From Clostridium estertheticum (GTDB lineage: Bacteria > Bacillota > Clostridia > Clostridiales > Clostridiaceae), in contig NZ_CP086239.1 in the NCBI RefSeq assembly GCF_026650985.1, forward strand, positions 186,001 through 250,000: a stretch of 64,000 bases of DNA, written 5' to 3'. This document shows, one piece after another, positions 44,158 through 52,589 of this stretch. The stretch's first letter is position 1, and each line of letters opens with the position of its first letter. A model generated the notes under the pieces. The model searched no databases and was not told where the DNA came from. It worked only from the letters and a program-made list of their open reading frames with translations. The position numbers and the translations under genes are program-made.

Positions 44158-44859
44158 TTGAAGAAACAATTTGAAGCTACATATGGGAAAACTTTAAAAG
44201 GCTTAATGGTAACAATAAATCCAATTAAAAAAAGAATCATGAAAACTCATTGTATTGTTCACAAATTTATTAATATTCAAGCTATAGAGATATTAAAAAA
44301 TAAGGGATACCGTGAAGTTCATACTTTTTACAAAAGTTATGTAAAAGAATTAAACAATGGGGTTACTTGGGCAGACCAAGATTTTAAGAGCTCAAATCAT
44401 TTTTATCATCACATTACGGGTACAGGGTTATATGGATTTTCGAATGCATTAACAGAATTTAACAAATACTACAAATGTGCGTTAAGGTTTGTAGAAGCTG
44501 GTGATCTACGGCAAGCAATGTTTTATTTTGGAGCAGCGTGCCATTTGATTCAGGATGCAACTGTTCCTCAACATGTTAACAATAAACTACTTAAAAATCA
44601 TAGAAATTTTGAACTTTGGATTATAGGTAGATTAATGAGTGACTATTCGTTCCCTATTTTCAATGAAATAATTAAGCAGGATAATATAGAAGATTATATA
44701 AAAAACAACGCAACATTTGCAAGTGACACTTATATTTCACATGTGCATATAAAAAACAAGGAAGAGCGATATAGAAAAGTATCTACGCTTATAGTGCAGA
44801 GAGCACAAAAGACTACTGCGGGCTTAATGTTAAATTTCTATAATGAAATTTACAAATAA
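44158..44859 (+). CDS. Zinc-dependent phospholipase C-like protein without signal peptide
   Basis: A 233-aa protein with the alpha-helical zinc phospholipase C fold. Candidate metal ligands, following the order in clostridial alpha-toxin, are H31, D73 or D75 (WADQD), H81 (HFYHH), H129 and D133 (CHLIQD), H139 (PQH), H148 and E152 (NHRNFE). No signal peptide is present. In secreted enzymes processing exposes an N-terminal Trp that binds zinc; that residue is absent here. No C2-like domain follows. The start is TTG 44158 after GAGAGGTG. It is probably cytoplasmic, and hydrolysis of phospholipid is inference. Confidence 0.75.
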   Translation: MKKQFEATYGKTLKGLMVTINPIKKRIMKTHCIVHKFINIQAIEILKNKGYREVHTFYKSYVKELNNGVTWADQDFKSSNHFYHHITGTGLYGFSNALTEFNKYYKCALRFVEAGDLRQAMFYFGAACHLIQDATVPQHVNNKLLKNHRNFELWIIGRLMSDYSFPIFNEIIKQDNIEDYIKNNATFASDTYISHVHIKNKEERYRKVSTLIVQRAQKTTAGLMLNFYNEIYK

Positions 44860-44865
44860 TTTTAC

Positions 44866-44901
44866 AAATAATTCCTTTATTTTAGAGGGATTATTTTGTT
44901 T
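44866..44901 (+). terminator. Terminator after the phospholipase-like gene
   Basis: AAATAATTCCT and AGGGATTATTT form a stem with one mismatch, followed by TTGTTTTT. Confidence 0.7.
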
Positions 44902-44959
44902 TTGGAGAATAGATTTTAAATAAGTATTTATAAAAATTATACAAGAAGGGGGATAACAA

Positions 44960-45478
44960 TTGAAGAAGGAGGTTTTGTTAAATTTAGAAAAGGAGATTTT
45001 TAAAGGAAATCTATTAGATATAGGGTTTTCTAATCATGGTATCATATATAATATATACAAAGAGTACGTTGATGATAGTAGTAGTGTAGATTATGTAGAA
45101 GGAAAAGTGGAAAAGAAGGCAATAGAGGAAGGCGTATATGATACTTGCGCATTATTTTTCACTTTAAGTGATATAAAACTTACATATAATAAAAGAAAAT
45201 TGGTACAAGATATATATAAATATTTAAAAGTTGATGGATTGTTATATATTTGGGATATTGATAAAGGAATTGCTAAAACTTTTACTAAGGAAATTAAAAT
45301 TGTGTTACCAGATAAAAGTACAAAACAAATAAATCTAAGAGATTTAAATATATTTAAAAATAGTTCTAAAGATAATACAATGAGAATTTTAGAACCATAT
45401 TTTAAGGTGCTAACATTAAAAAATTCAGACAATGTCTACTATATGATATGCAAAAAGAAAAGCAAAAGGAAAGATTAA
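44960..45478 (+). CDS. Methyltransferase-like protein
   Basis: A 172-aa protein resembling a class I SAM methyltransferase core. GNLLDIGFSNHGIIYNIY corresponds to motif I, though the Gly-rich loop is reduced to DIGFS. DTCALFFTLSDI and LKVDGLLYIWDIDKGIAK match motifs II and III. The shortened core and poor loop leave catalysis uncertain. The start is TTG 44960 with AAGGGGG. It is monocistronic with a terminator at 45511-45561. No substrate can be suggested. Confidence 0.6.
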   Translation: MKKEVLLNLEKEIFKGNLLDIGFSNHGIIYNIYKEYVDDSSSVDYVEGKVEKKAIEEGVYDTCALFFTLSDIKLTYNKRKLVQDIYKYLKVDGLLYIWDIDKGIAKTFTKEIKIVLPDKSTKQINLRDLNIFKNSSKDNTMRILEPYFKVLTLKNSDNVYYMICKKKSKRKD

Positions 45479-45510
45479 AGTAAAACTATAGACATTGTTA
45501 AAGATTTATT

Positions 45511-45561
45511 AGCCTCTCTGGACATATCTTTGAGTTGTCCAGTAAGGCTTTTGATTTTTTT
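45511..45561 (+). terminator. Terminator after the methyltransferase-like gene
   Basis: AGCCT and CTGGACA arms (45511-45525) pair with TGTCCAG and AGGCT (up to 45549), followed by a T-rich run. Confidence 0.75.
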
Positions 45562-45690
45562 GTATTATTACAAAATTCATTTAATGTGAAATCTATTGCT
45601 TAATAATAAAAGCAACTAGGATATAATTGCTTTTATGCAAACTAATATTGTATACTGTACAAAATAGATGAGTTAAGGAAGGAATTAAAA

Positions 45691-47394
45691 ATGAAAGTAT
45701 TGTTGGTTGGAATAAATTCGAGGTTTACGCATAGTAACCTTGCAATTAGATATTTAAAAGCCTTTACTGAGGACCTCTCTTATGAGTCTCTTATAAGAGA
45801 GTTTTCTATAAATGATAGAGTAGAAAGAATTGTTGAAGAAATTATATCAGAGAAAGCAGATATAGTAGTTTTATCTTGTTACATATGGAATAAATACTAT
45901 GTTAAACAGATATCTAATTTAATCAAACTCATAGATAATAATATAAAATTGTTATATGGAGGACCAGAAGTATCCTTTGATAGTGAGAATTATTTAAAAG
46001 ATAGTTTATCAGATTATTTAATTGAGGGAGAAGGAGAAGAAACATTTAGAGAGTTTATACAATGTATGATAGGGAATAATAGCCTAAAAGGTGTTAAAGG
46101 CTTGTACTACAAAGAAAATGGAGAAATATTTTATGGGGGAAAAAGAAAACTTATGGACATAAATAACATTGTGTTCCCCTATACTAAGGATGATGATTTA
46201 AACAATAAAATAATATATTTTGAATCATCAAGGGGATGTCCATTCAACTGCAAATACTGTCTTTCTTCAACTATACGTGGAGTTAGGTTCATGAATTTAG
46301 AAAGGGTTAAAAGGGATTTAAAATTTTTAATAGATAAAAAAGTGAAACTCATAAAATTTGTTGATAGAACTTTTAATTGTAGCGATGAATTCGCTATGGG
46401 TATCTGGGGATATTTAATGAGTATAGATACCGAAACCACGTTTCATTTTGAAATTTCAGCAGATATACTAAATGATAAGCAACTTAAACTTTTAGAAAAA
46501 GCTCCTAAGGGTAGGTTCCAATTTGAAGTTGGAGTGCAGACTACAAATAATGAAGTATTAAAAAATATAAACAGATTTGTAGTTTTTGAGGATATAAAAA
46601 AACAGGTCGCTCAGCTAAATAAGTATGGTAATATAAAACAACATCTAGATTTAATTGCGGGACTGCCAGGAGAAAATCTTGAATCATTTAAGAAGTCTTT
46701 TAATGATTTATACACAATAGAGCCGGATGAAATACAACTTGGATTCCTTAAGATATTAAAAGGGGCCCCTATGAAGGATGAAGTGGAAAAATGGGGAATG
46801 GTATATGCTCCATATCCACCTTATGAGATCTTAAAGACAAGCGATATAAGTTATGAAGAAATTATTCTTTTAAAACGAGTTGAAGAGGTAGTGGATAAAT
46901 ACTATAATTCTCGTAAATTTAAAACTATATTAAAATACTTTATCCCTAAGTTTGAGAATGTATTTGATTTTTATTTAAGCCTAGGTACGTTTTTTTATGA
47001 TAAAGGATATCTAAGTAGAAGTATATCATCTGTGGATTATTATAAAGTGTTTTTAGAGTTTAATGATGAACATCTCAATTTAGATAATAGTATTTTAAAA
47101 GAAATTGTTAAGTTTGATTATTTGGAATTTAATAAGAAAAAATATATGCCTAATTTTCTTTTAAGAGATCCTAGTAAAAATTTTGAAAGATATCTAAAGG
47201 AGTCACAAAGAAAAGGTGATATAGAACTACCATATACGGATTATCATTTAGAAAATTTTAAGATAGATATTATTAAGTTTTTGGACAATGGACAAATAAG
47301 TGAAGGCGAATTTTATCTAATTTTTGATACGAGTGAAGCTGAAAACATAAAGGATATATCTTATTTCATTAATGAAGAAAAAATATTAAAATAA
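45691..47394 (+). CDS. B12-binding domain radical SAM protein (DUF4080 type)
   Basis: A 567-aa protein. Residues 1-130 form a cobalamin-binding-like Rossmann domain (MKVLLVGINSRFTHSNLAIRYLK, LYGGPEVSFDSENYL). The radical SAM core follows, with the CX3CX2C cluster motif SRGCPFNCKYCLSS at about 178-191. The C-terminal part matches the DUF4080 tail. It should bind a [4Fe-4S] cluster and SAM; whether cobalamin is bound is uncertain, because no DxHxxG motif is obvious. ATG 45691 has AAGGAAGGA. It ends 47 bp before def. The substrate is unknown. Confidence 0.87.
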   Translation: MKVLLVGINSRFTHSNLAIRYLKAFTEDLSYESLIREFSINDRVERIVEEIISEKADIVVLSCYIWNKYYVKQISNLIKLIDNNIKLLYGGPEVSFDSENYLKDSLSDYLIEGEGEETFREFIQCMIGNNSLKGVKGLYYKENGEIFYGGKRKLMDINNIVFPYTKDDDLNNKIIYFESSRGCPFNCKYCLSSTIRGVRFMNLERVKRDLKFLIDKKVKLIKFVDRTFNCSDEFAMGIWGYLMSIDTETTFHFEISADILNDKQLKLLEKAPKGRFQFEVGVQTTNNEVLKNINRFVVFEDIKKQVAQLNKYGNIKQHLDLIAGLPGENLESFKKSFNDLYTIEPDEIQLGFLKILKGAPMKDEVEKWGMVYAPYPPYEILKTSDISYEEIILLKRVEEVVDKYYNSRKFKTILKYFIPKFENVFDFYLSLGTFFYDKGYLSRSISSVDYYKVFLEFNDEHLNLDNSILKEIVKFDYLEFNKKKYMPNFLLRDPSKNFERYLKESQRKGDIELPYTDYHLENFKIDIIKFLDNGQISEGEFYLIFDTSEAENIKDISYFINEEKILK

Positions 47395-47441
47395 AATTTT
47401 GTGAGTCTGACAGTACTAACACAAAAAAGGGGAGAAGGTAA

Positions 47442-47912
47442 ATGGCGGTTAGAGAAATATTACAATATGGTGACAAACGTCTTAATTCAATTTGTGAAAA
47501 GGTTGGAAAAGTAGATAGAAAGATTCTAAATTTAGTTGATGATATGATGGATACTCTTTATGAGGGCAATGGAATAGGTCTTGCTGCACCTCAAATAGGT
47601 GTTCTAAAAAGGGTGGTCCTAATTGATTTAGGAGAAGAAGAGGCAGAGCCAATAGTTATTATAAATCCTAGAATAACGGCTCAATCTGGAAATGAGAAGG
47701 ATTATGAAGGATGTTTAAGTTATGTAGGATACGAGGGTGAAGTTTACAGGCCAACAGATGTTACTGTTGTAGGAATTAATATTAAAGGGAAACCAGTTAC
47801 TTATAATGCTACAGGATTACTTGCAAGAGCATTTTGTCATGAAATTGATCACTTAGACGGAATAATGTATATGTCTAGAGCTGAAGAAACACATGAATTA
47901 ACTGAAAAATAA
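47442..47912 (+). CDS. def: Peptide deformylase
   Basis: A 156-aa metalloenzyme that removes the N-formyl group from new proteins. Motif 1 is GNGIGLAAPQ, motif 2 EGCLSY (family EGCLS, the Cys is a metal ligand) and motif 3 CHEIDHLDG with the HExxH core. Length and spacing are normal. ATG 47442 has AAAGGGGAG upstream. It follows the radical SAM gene closely and is closed by a terminator at 47942-47980. This is a clear assignment. Confidence 0.96.
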   Translation: MAVREILQYGDKRLNSICEKVGKVDRKILNLVDDMMDTLYEGNGIGLAAPQIGVLKRVVLIDLGEEEAEPIVIINPRITAQSGNEKDYEGCLSYVGYEGEVYRPTDVTVVGINIKGKPVTYNATGLLARAFCHEIDHLDGIMYMSRAEETHELTEK

Positions 47913-47941
47913 TTTTGAAAGCTTATTAGAAAAATTTTATA

Positions 47942-47980
47942 AAAAACATATCTCTTGATATCAGGGGGTATGTTTTTTTA
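47942..47980 (+). terminator. Terminator after def
   Basis: AAAAAACATA and TATGTTTTTT form a 10-bp stem with an 18-nt loop, followed by T residues. Confidence 0.75.
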
Positions 47981-48035
47981 TTTTATTAGCGATTGATATC
48001 TTATTACACAAATGATACTATGGTATAGAAGAACG

Positions 48036-48059
48036 ATGTATATACAGTAGTATATACAT
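48036..48059 (+). promoter_or_regulatory. Perfect 10-bp dyad upstream of nadA (candidate NAD-regulator operator)
   Basis: ATGTATATAC (48036-48045) and GTATATACAT (48050-48059) are exact reverse complements with a 4-bp spacer. The repeat ends 23 bp before the nadA ATG, ahead of the ribosome binding site. A niacin-responsive repressor such as NiaR is the likely reader, but this is inference. Confidence 0.55.
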
Positions 48060-48082
48060 ATAAAAAGAGAGGTGTATAAGTA

Positions 48083-48991
48083 ATGCAGGAGTTAAAAGAA
48101 AAAATTCAGAAATTAAAAGCAGAGAGAAACGCTATAATTCTAGCACACTATTATCAAAATGATAATATTCAAGAGATTGCTGATTTCGTGGGGGATTCTT
48201 ATTATCTTAGTAAAATAGCCAAAGAATGTAGCGAGCAAACCATAGTATTTTGCGGAGTAAAGTTTATGGCTGAGAGTGCAAAAATACTATCACCGGAAAA
48301 AACAGTGCTATTACCTAATAGTGACGCAGGTTGTACTATGGCAGATATGATTAATGGAGAAGATGTTAGAGAACTAAAAAAACAACATCCGGGTGCAAAG
48401 GTTATATGTTATATAAACTCAACGGCAGAAGTAAAATCAGAAAGTGATATATGTTGTACTTCTTCAAATGCATTAAAAATAGTAAATAAATTAAATAGTG
48501 ATGAAATAATATTTATACCAGATAAAAACCTAGGTGATTATATAAATGAAAAAGCTCATGTTAAGAACATGATATTTTGGAATGGCTTTTGCCGCGTACA
48601 TGAATTTGTTGATGCTAAGGAAATTATTAATGTTAAAAATTCAGATAAAGATATTAAGATTTTAGTGCATCCTGAGTGTAATAGGGAAATTAGAAAATTA
48701 GCTGATTTTATAGGAAGCACAGGGGAAATAATTAAATTTGCTACTGACGATACATGTCAAAAGTATATGGTTGTAACAGAAGAAGGTATACTTTATGAAC
48801 TTAAAAATAAAAATCCGAATAAACAATTTATAACTCCAAAATCTCCTATGACATGTTGTAGTATGAAGAAAACTACCCTAGAGGATGTTTATGAGAGTCT
48901 ACTTAATAAGCAATATGTAGTAACATTAGATGAAAATATAAGACAAGCAGCGCACAAATGTTTAAGTGCTATGCATGAAATGGTGAGGTGA
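48083..48991 (+). CDS. nadA: Quinolinate synthase
   Basis: A 302-aa [4Fe-4S] enzyme condensing iminoaspartate with dihydroxyacetone phosphate to quinolinate. The three cluster Cys are recognisable in SDAGCTMADM, NGFCRVHEF and SPMTCCSMKKT. The N-terminal NAIILAHYYQNDNIQEIADFVGDS is the family hallmark, split over the substrate site. ATG 48083 has AGAGAGGTG. It is the first gene of nadABC; nadB begins 4 bp after its stop. The dyad at 48036-48059 is its probable operator. Confidence 0.96.
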   Translation: MQELKEKIQKLKAERNAIILAHYYQNDNIQEIADFVGDSYYLSKIAKECSEQTIVFCGVKFMAESAKILSPEKTVLLPNSDAGCTMADMINGEDVRELKKQHPGAKVICYINSTAEVKSESDICCTSSNALKIVNKLNSDEIIFIPDKNLGDYINEKAHVKNMIFWNGFCRVHEFVDAKEIINVKNSDKDIKILVHPECNREIRKLADFIGSTGEIIKFATDDTCQKYMVVTEEGILYELKNKNPNKQFITPKSPMTCCSMKKTTLEDVYESLLNKQYVVTLDENIRQAAHKCLSAMHEMVR

Positions 48992-48995
48992 TATT

Positions 48996-50297
48996 ATGAA
49001 TATATCTGTAGATGTATTAATAGTTGGAACGGGGGCAGCAGGTTTGTATGCTGCATTAAATCTAAACGAAGATCTAAATGTACTTTTAATAACTAAGGAG
49101 TCTGTAGATAAATGCAATACTTCATTAGCACAAGGTGGAATAGCGGTGGCTAAAGATGAAAAGGATTTTGATTTATTTGTTCAAGATACTTTAAAAGCAG
49201 GAAAATATAAAAATTCTATGGAAGCAGTAAAAACTTTAGTATATGAATCAATAGATAATATAAATGAGGTAGTTGATTTTGGAGCACATTTTGACAAAGT
49301 AAATGAAAATTTTAAGTATACAAAGGAAGGGGCACATAGCACTAGTAGAATTGTGCATACCAAAGATGAAACTGGAAAAGAACTATTTTTATCTTTACTC
49401 GCGGCACTTAAAAATAAAAAAAATGTAAGAATATTTGAAAACACTACTTTACTTGACCTTATTACTAAAGATAATATATGTTTCGGTGGCACAGCGATTA
49501 GAGGTAAAGAAAGAATAAACATATATTCTAGGGAAACAATTTTAGCTACAGGGGGAATTGGAGGACTATTTAAAAATTCGACTAGTAGGCGAAGATTAAC
49601 CGGGGATGGAATAGCTATTGCATTAAGGCATAATATTAAAACTTCGGATTTAAACTATGTGCAATTTCACCCAACTGCTTTATATGATGATAAGGTTAAT
49701 TGTGAGAAATTTCTTATATCAGAGTCACTAAGGGGGGAAGGTGCCAAACTCCTAAATGAGCTTGGGGAAAGATTCGTGGATGAACTTTTACCAAGAGACG
49801 TGGTTGCAAAAGCAGTTTATAATGAGGAAGAAAAAAGTAAGAAACCTTATGTTTTTTTAGATATTTCGTTTAAAGGAAAGGAATATATTATAGATAGGTT
49901 TCCAGGTATTTATAAAAAATGTTTAGAGTGTGGTATAGATATTACAAAAAATAAAATCCCAGTAACACCGGTTCAACATTATCATATGGGAGGAATAGCT
50001 GTTGACCTAGATTCTAAAACATCTATGGATCATTTGTTTGCATGTGGTGAGGTAAGTTGCACAGGTGTGCATGGAGCAAATAGGTTGGCAAGTAATTCAT
50101 TGTTAGAAGCTTTAGTTTTTTCTAGAAGGGCTTCAAGATTTATAAATAAGTCTATTTTCAGGATTACTAAATTAAATTGTGATGACATAAACAGTATAAA
50201 AAGTCTTAGTGATTATAGCGAAATTAATAAGGCTGTAGTGTTAAATAAATTTAAAGAAATGGGAGATGAGATAAGGAATGAATTGGTTAATTATTGA
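48996..50297 (+). CDS. nadB: L-aspartate oxidase
   Basis: A 433-aa FAD enzyme oxidising L-aspartate to iminoaspartate; in anaerobes fumarate is the likely acceptor. The FAD motif is LIVGTGAAGLYAALN, and TSLAQGGIAVA, HPTALYD and GVHGANRLASNSLLEALVF are conserved. The protein is about 100 residues shorter than Bacillus NadB because the C-terminal helical domain is mostly missing, a form common in clostridia. ATG 48996 has GGTGAT. It overlaps nadC by 20 bp, indicating translational coupling. Confidence 0.94.
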   Translation: MNISVDVLIVGTGAAGLYAALNLNEDLNVLLITKESVDKCNTSLAQGGIAVAKDEKDFDLFVQDTLKAGKYKNSMEAVKTLVYESIDNINEVVDFGAHFDKVNENFKYTKEGAHSTSRIVHTKDETGKELFLSLLAALKNKKNVRIFENTTLLDLITKDNICFGGTAIRGKERINIYSRETILATGGIGGLFKNSTSRRRLTGDGIAIALRHNIKTSDLNYVQFHPTALYDDKVNCEKFLISESLRGEGAKLLNELGERFVDELLPRDVVAKAVYNEEEKSKKPYVFLDISFKGKEYIIDRFPGIYKKCLECGIDITKNKIPVTPVQHYHMGGIAVDLDSKTSMDHLFACGEVSCTGVHGANRLASNSLLEALVFSRRASRFINKSIFRITKLNCDDINSIKSLSDYSEINKAVVLNKFKEMGDEIRNELVNY

Positions 50298-51114
50298 TAA
50301 ATTAATTATAGATGCTATAACAGAAGATGTACCTCAAAATGATATTACAACAGAATTTATTATAAGTGATGAGTGTAATTGTAGTGTTGATTTAATAGTC
50401 AAAGAGAATGGAGTAATAGCTGGACTTTGTGTATTTGAGAGGATTTTTAAAATACTAGGAGAGGTAAATATAGAGTTTTTTAAAAAAGATGGAGATTTAG
50501 TTTACAGTGGAGAGTATATTGCAAAATTAAGAGGAAAAACAAAAAATATATTGACAGGAGAAAGAACTGCATTAAATTATCTACAAAGAATGAGTGGTAT
50601 TGCTACGTTAACAAAAACATATGTGGATAAATTAGTTGGCACCGGAGTGAAAGTCCTTGATACAAGAAAAACTACACCTGGTATGAGAATATTTGAAAAA
50701 TATGCGGTAAAAGTTGGTGGAGGTTATAATCATAGATATAATCTCTCAGATGGTGTATTGATAAAAGAAAACCATATAAGTGCAGCTGGGGGAATAAGGA
50801 AGGCGGTAAACATTATACGTGAAAATGTTTCCTTTGTTAAAAGGATCGAAGTTGAAATTGAATCTTTAAATCAAATAAGTGAGGTTTTAGAAGTAAAAGC
50901 AGATATTATAATGTTAGATAACATGGACAATGAAACTATGAAAAAAGCCGTAGAGATAATTAATAATAAAGCCCTAGTGGAAGCCTCTGGAAACATAACA
51001 TTAGACAATATACTCGAAGTTGCAAATTGTGGAGTAGACTATATATCTGTAGGGGCATTAACTCACTCATGTAGGGTTCTAGATTTAAGCATGAAGAACT
51101 TAGTTAATAATTAA
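50278..51114 (+). CDS. nadC: Nicotinate-nucleotide pyrophosphorylase (quinolinate PRTase)
   Basis: A 278-aa enzyme converting quinolinate and PRPP to nicotinate mononucleotide with CO2 release. The core LDTRKTTPGMR, EKYAVKVGGGYNHR and GVLIKENH segments are conserved, and VEIESLNQISEVL and DIIMLDNMD follow. ATG 50278 sits inside the end of nadB, so translation probably depends on nadB ribosomes. It is the last gene of the nadABC operon. The product feeds the same pool as pncB at 28-29.7 kb. Confidence 0.96.
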   Translation: MNWLIIDKLIIDAITEDVPQNDITTEFIISDECNCSVDLIVKENGVIAGLCVFERIFKILGEVNIEFFKKDGDLVYSGEYIAKLRGKTKNILTGERTALNYLQRMSGIATLTKTYVDKLVGTGVKVLDTRKTTPGMRIFEKYAVKVGGGYNHRYNLSDGVLIKENHISAAGGIRKAVNIIRENVSFVKRIEVEIESLNQISEVLEVKADIIMLDNMDNETMKKAVEIINNKALVEASGNITLDNILEVANCGVDYISVGALTHSCRVLDLSMKNLVNN

Positions 51115-51437
51115 AGTATCAAATTTTCATCTGTGCATTGCAAAAGAACTTGAAACAGAAAATTTAACATAGATATTAGAATATCAGTTACATTACTATA
51201 TTTTTCTTTGATTATGATAACAAAAGTATATATTGCGTAAAATGCGTTTGAACAAGCCTTAATAATTCTTAATTTATTATATTTGAAGTTGTGTAAGAAA
51301 ACCGCATGTTTGAGCAAAGCGAGTTTGCGGGTTTTAGCAACTGAAAATAAAATAAATTTTAGAATTACAAGGTGAAGTGAAAGCATCTAGAGCAATATAT
51401 ACTTTTGTTTTTGTAAAATCTAAGAAAAACTGATTAT
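51115..51437. other. Intergenic region after nadC with one hairpin
   Basis: The 323 bp between convergent nadC and the reductase gene contain a GC-richer hairpin at 51298-51335 (AAACCGCA with TGCGGGTTT, inner GAGCAAAGCGAG). A 91-codon minus-strand frame (51111-51386) is present, but it has no ribosome binding site and no protein-like composition. I see no gene here. Confidence 0.5.
51298..51335. terminator. Terminator-like GC-rich hairpin
   Basis: AAAACCGCA pairs with TGCGGGTTTT (one bulge), with a G-C rich loop. It can serve as terminator for nadABC on + and the reductase on -. The sequence looks like a dispersed palindromic element, but only one copy is in this window. Confidence 0.45.
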
Positions 51438-52274
51438 TTAAACTTTAAGGCATTTATTGATATACTCGCGAAGTCTATCATCCCAAGGAGCGATATCAAT
51501 ACCCAAAGCTTCTTTTATATGCGAATTATCTGTGCAAGTATATTTGGGCTCACGAATGAGATTAGATAAAAGCTTGTCTGAACTTACAACTAAAGGGACA
51601 TTTAGATTACCAAATTCTATTATGCTATTTATTAGTTTAGATTTTAATATACAACCCTCATTAGTATAGTTATATACCCCATATTTATCAGTTCCTAATA
51701 ATCCTTGGATAGCTAAAGTTAAATCCTCAATATAAGTTACACAAAGAGTTGGATTTGAAAATAGATAAATTGCTGTATGTTTTCCATTTATGAGTTTTCT
51801 AACAAAACAATCATTGCCACCGAATATAGTTGAACTGCGAATAATAAAATATTTCTGGCAAATAGTTTGAATTAATGCTTCTCCACCAAGTTTACTCTTG
51901 CTAAATGCATTTATTGGGGCGCATTCGTCAAATTCTCTGTAAGGTATTGAAGTACTATCGCCGTATACATCTGTGCTAGAGAGGTATACTAGGGGTATAT
52001 TAAGGGCATTACAGCAATTGGCAATATTTAATGTTCCTACAGTGTTTACATCATATGCTAAGGCCTCATTGTATTCACAAATATATTTATTAGTTATGGC
52101 TGCAGTATGGATTACAGCATCCGGTTTTAGTAAATTTAAGGTTTTTTCAGTACTTATTTTGTCTACTATGTTAAGCTCAGTTTTATCTAATCCATATACA
52201 GTATGTGATTTTGACAATACGTTACATAAATAAGTTCCTATATTACCATTTGCACCAGTTATTAAAATATTCAT
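51438..52274 (-). CDS. SDR-family NAD(P)-dependent epimerase/RmlD-like reductase
   Basis: A 278-aa extended short-chain dehydrogenase resembling dTDP-4-dehydrorhamnose reductase. The nucleotide motif is ITGANGNIGTYL at the N-terminus, followed by DAVIHTAAITN and LSSTDVYG. Where the family has YxxxK, this protein has FSKSK: the catalytic Tyr is replaced by Phe while the Lys is kept. It may be inactive, or act on another chemistry. ATG 52274 has AGGAGG five bases upstream; the frame is open to 52295. Single gene, with no sugar-nucleotide genes beside it. Confidence 0.8.
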   Translation of the reverse strand: MNILITGANGNIGTYLCNVLSKSHTVYGLDKTELNIVDKISTEKTLNLLKPDAVIHTAAITNKYICEYNEALAYDVNTVGTLNIANCCNALNIPLVYLSSTDVYGDSTSIPYREFDECAPINAFSKSKLGGEALIQTICQKYFIIRSSTIFGGNDCFVRKLINGKHTAIYLFSNPTLCVTYIEDLTLAIQGLLGTDKYGVYNYTNEGCILKSKLINSIIEFGNLNVPLVVSSDKLLSNLIREPKYTCTDNSHIKEALGIDIAPWDDRLREYINKCLKV

Positions 52275-52589
52275 AGATCCCTCCTGAAAATTCATTCTAT
52301 TAAAGTATATGACACAATAATAATATTATTAAGCATTTTGGGCATTAGATGGTTTTTAAAATAAAAACTATTAAAAAAATTTCTAGAGAATATTATAATA
52401 TTTAAATGACAAACTATTTAAAAGAAGTATTTTCTTATATACAAAATATATGCTAGTTAATAACCATTATTAGTTGAACAGAGTTGGGAAATGTGGTAAA
52501 ATAAATTATAATAAGAAGCATATAATTATGTAGATAAATAGAAAAGGTAATAATTATCTACTGAGAGAAGTTTGAGGAGGATTTTTAAG
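52275..52589 (+). other. Divergent intergenic region ahead of fprA
   Basis: The 315 bp hold the fprA promoter (52474-52502) and otherwise AT-rich sequence. I see no ORF or strong secondary structure. Confidence 0.5.
52474..52502 (+). promoter_or_regulatory. SigmaA-like promoter for fprA
   Basis: TTGAAC (52474-52479) and TAAAAT (52497-52502) are 17 bp apart, leaving an 80-nt leader before the fprA ATG. Confidence 0.6.

Noticed and set aside
51111-51386. 91-codon minus-strand ORF after nadC
   Set aside because: No ribosome binding site, overlaps the nadC end and contains a terminator-like hairpin.
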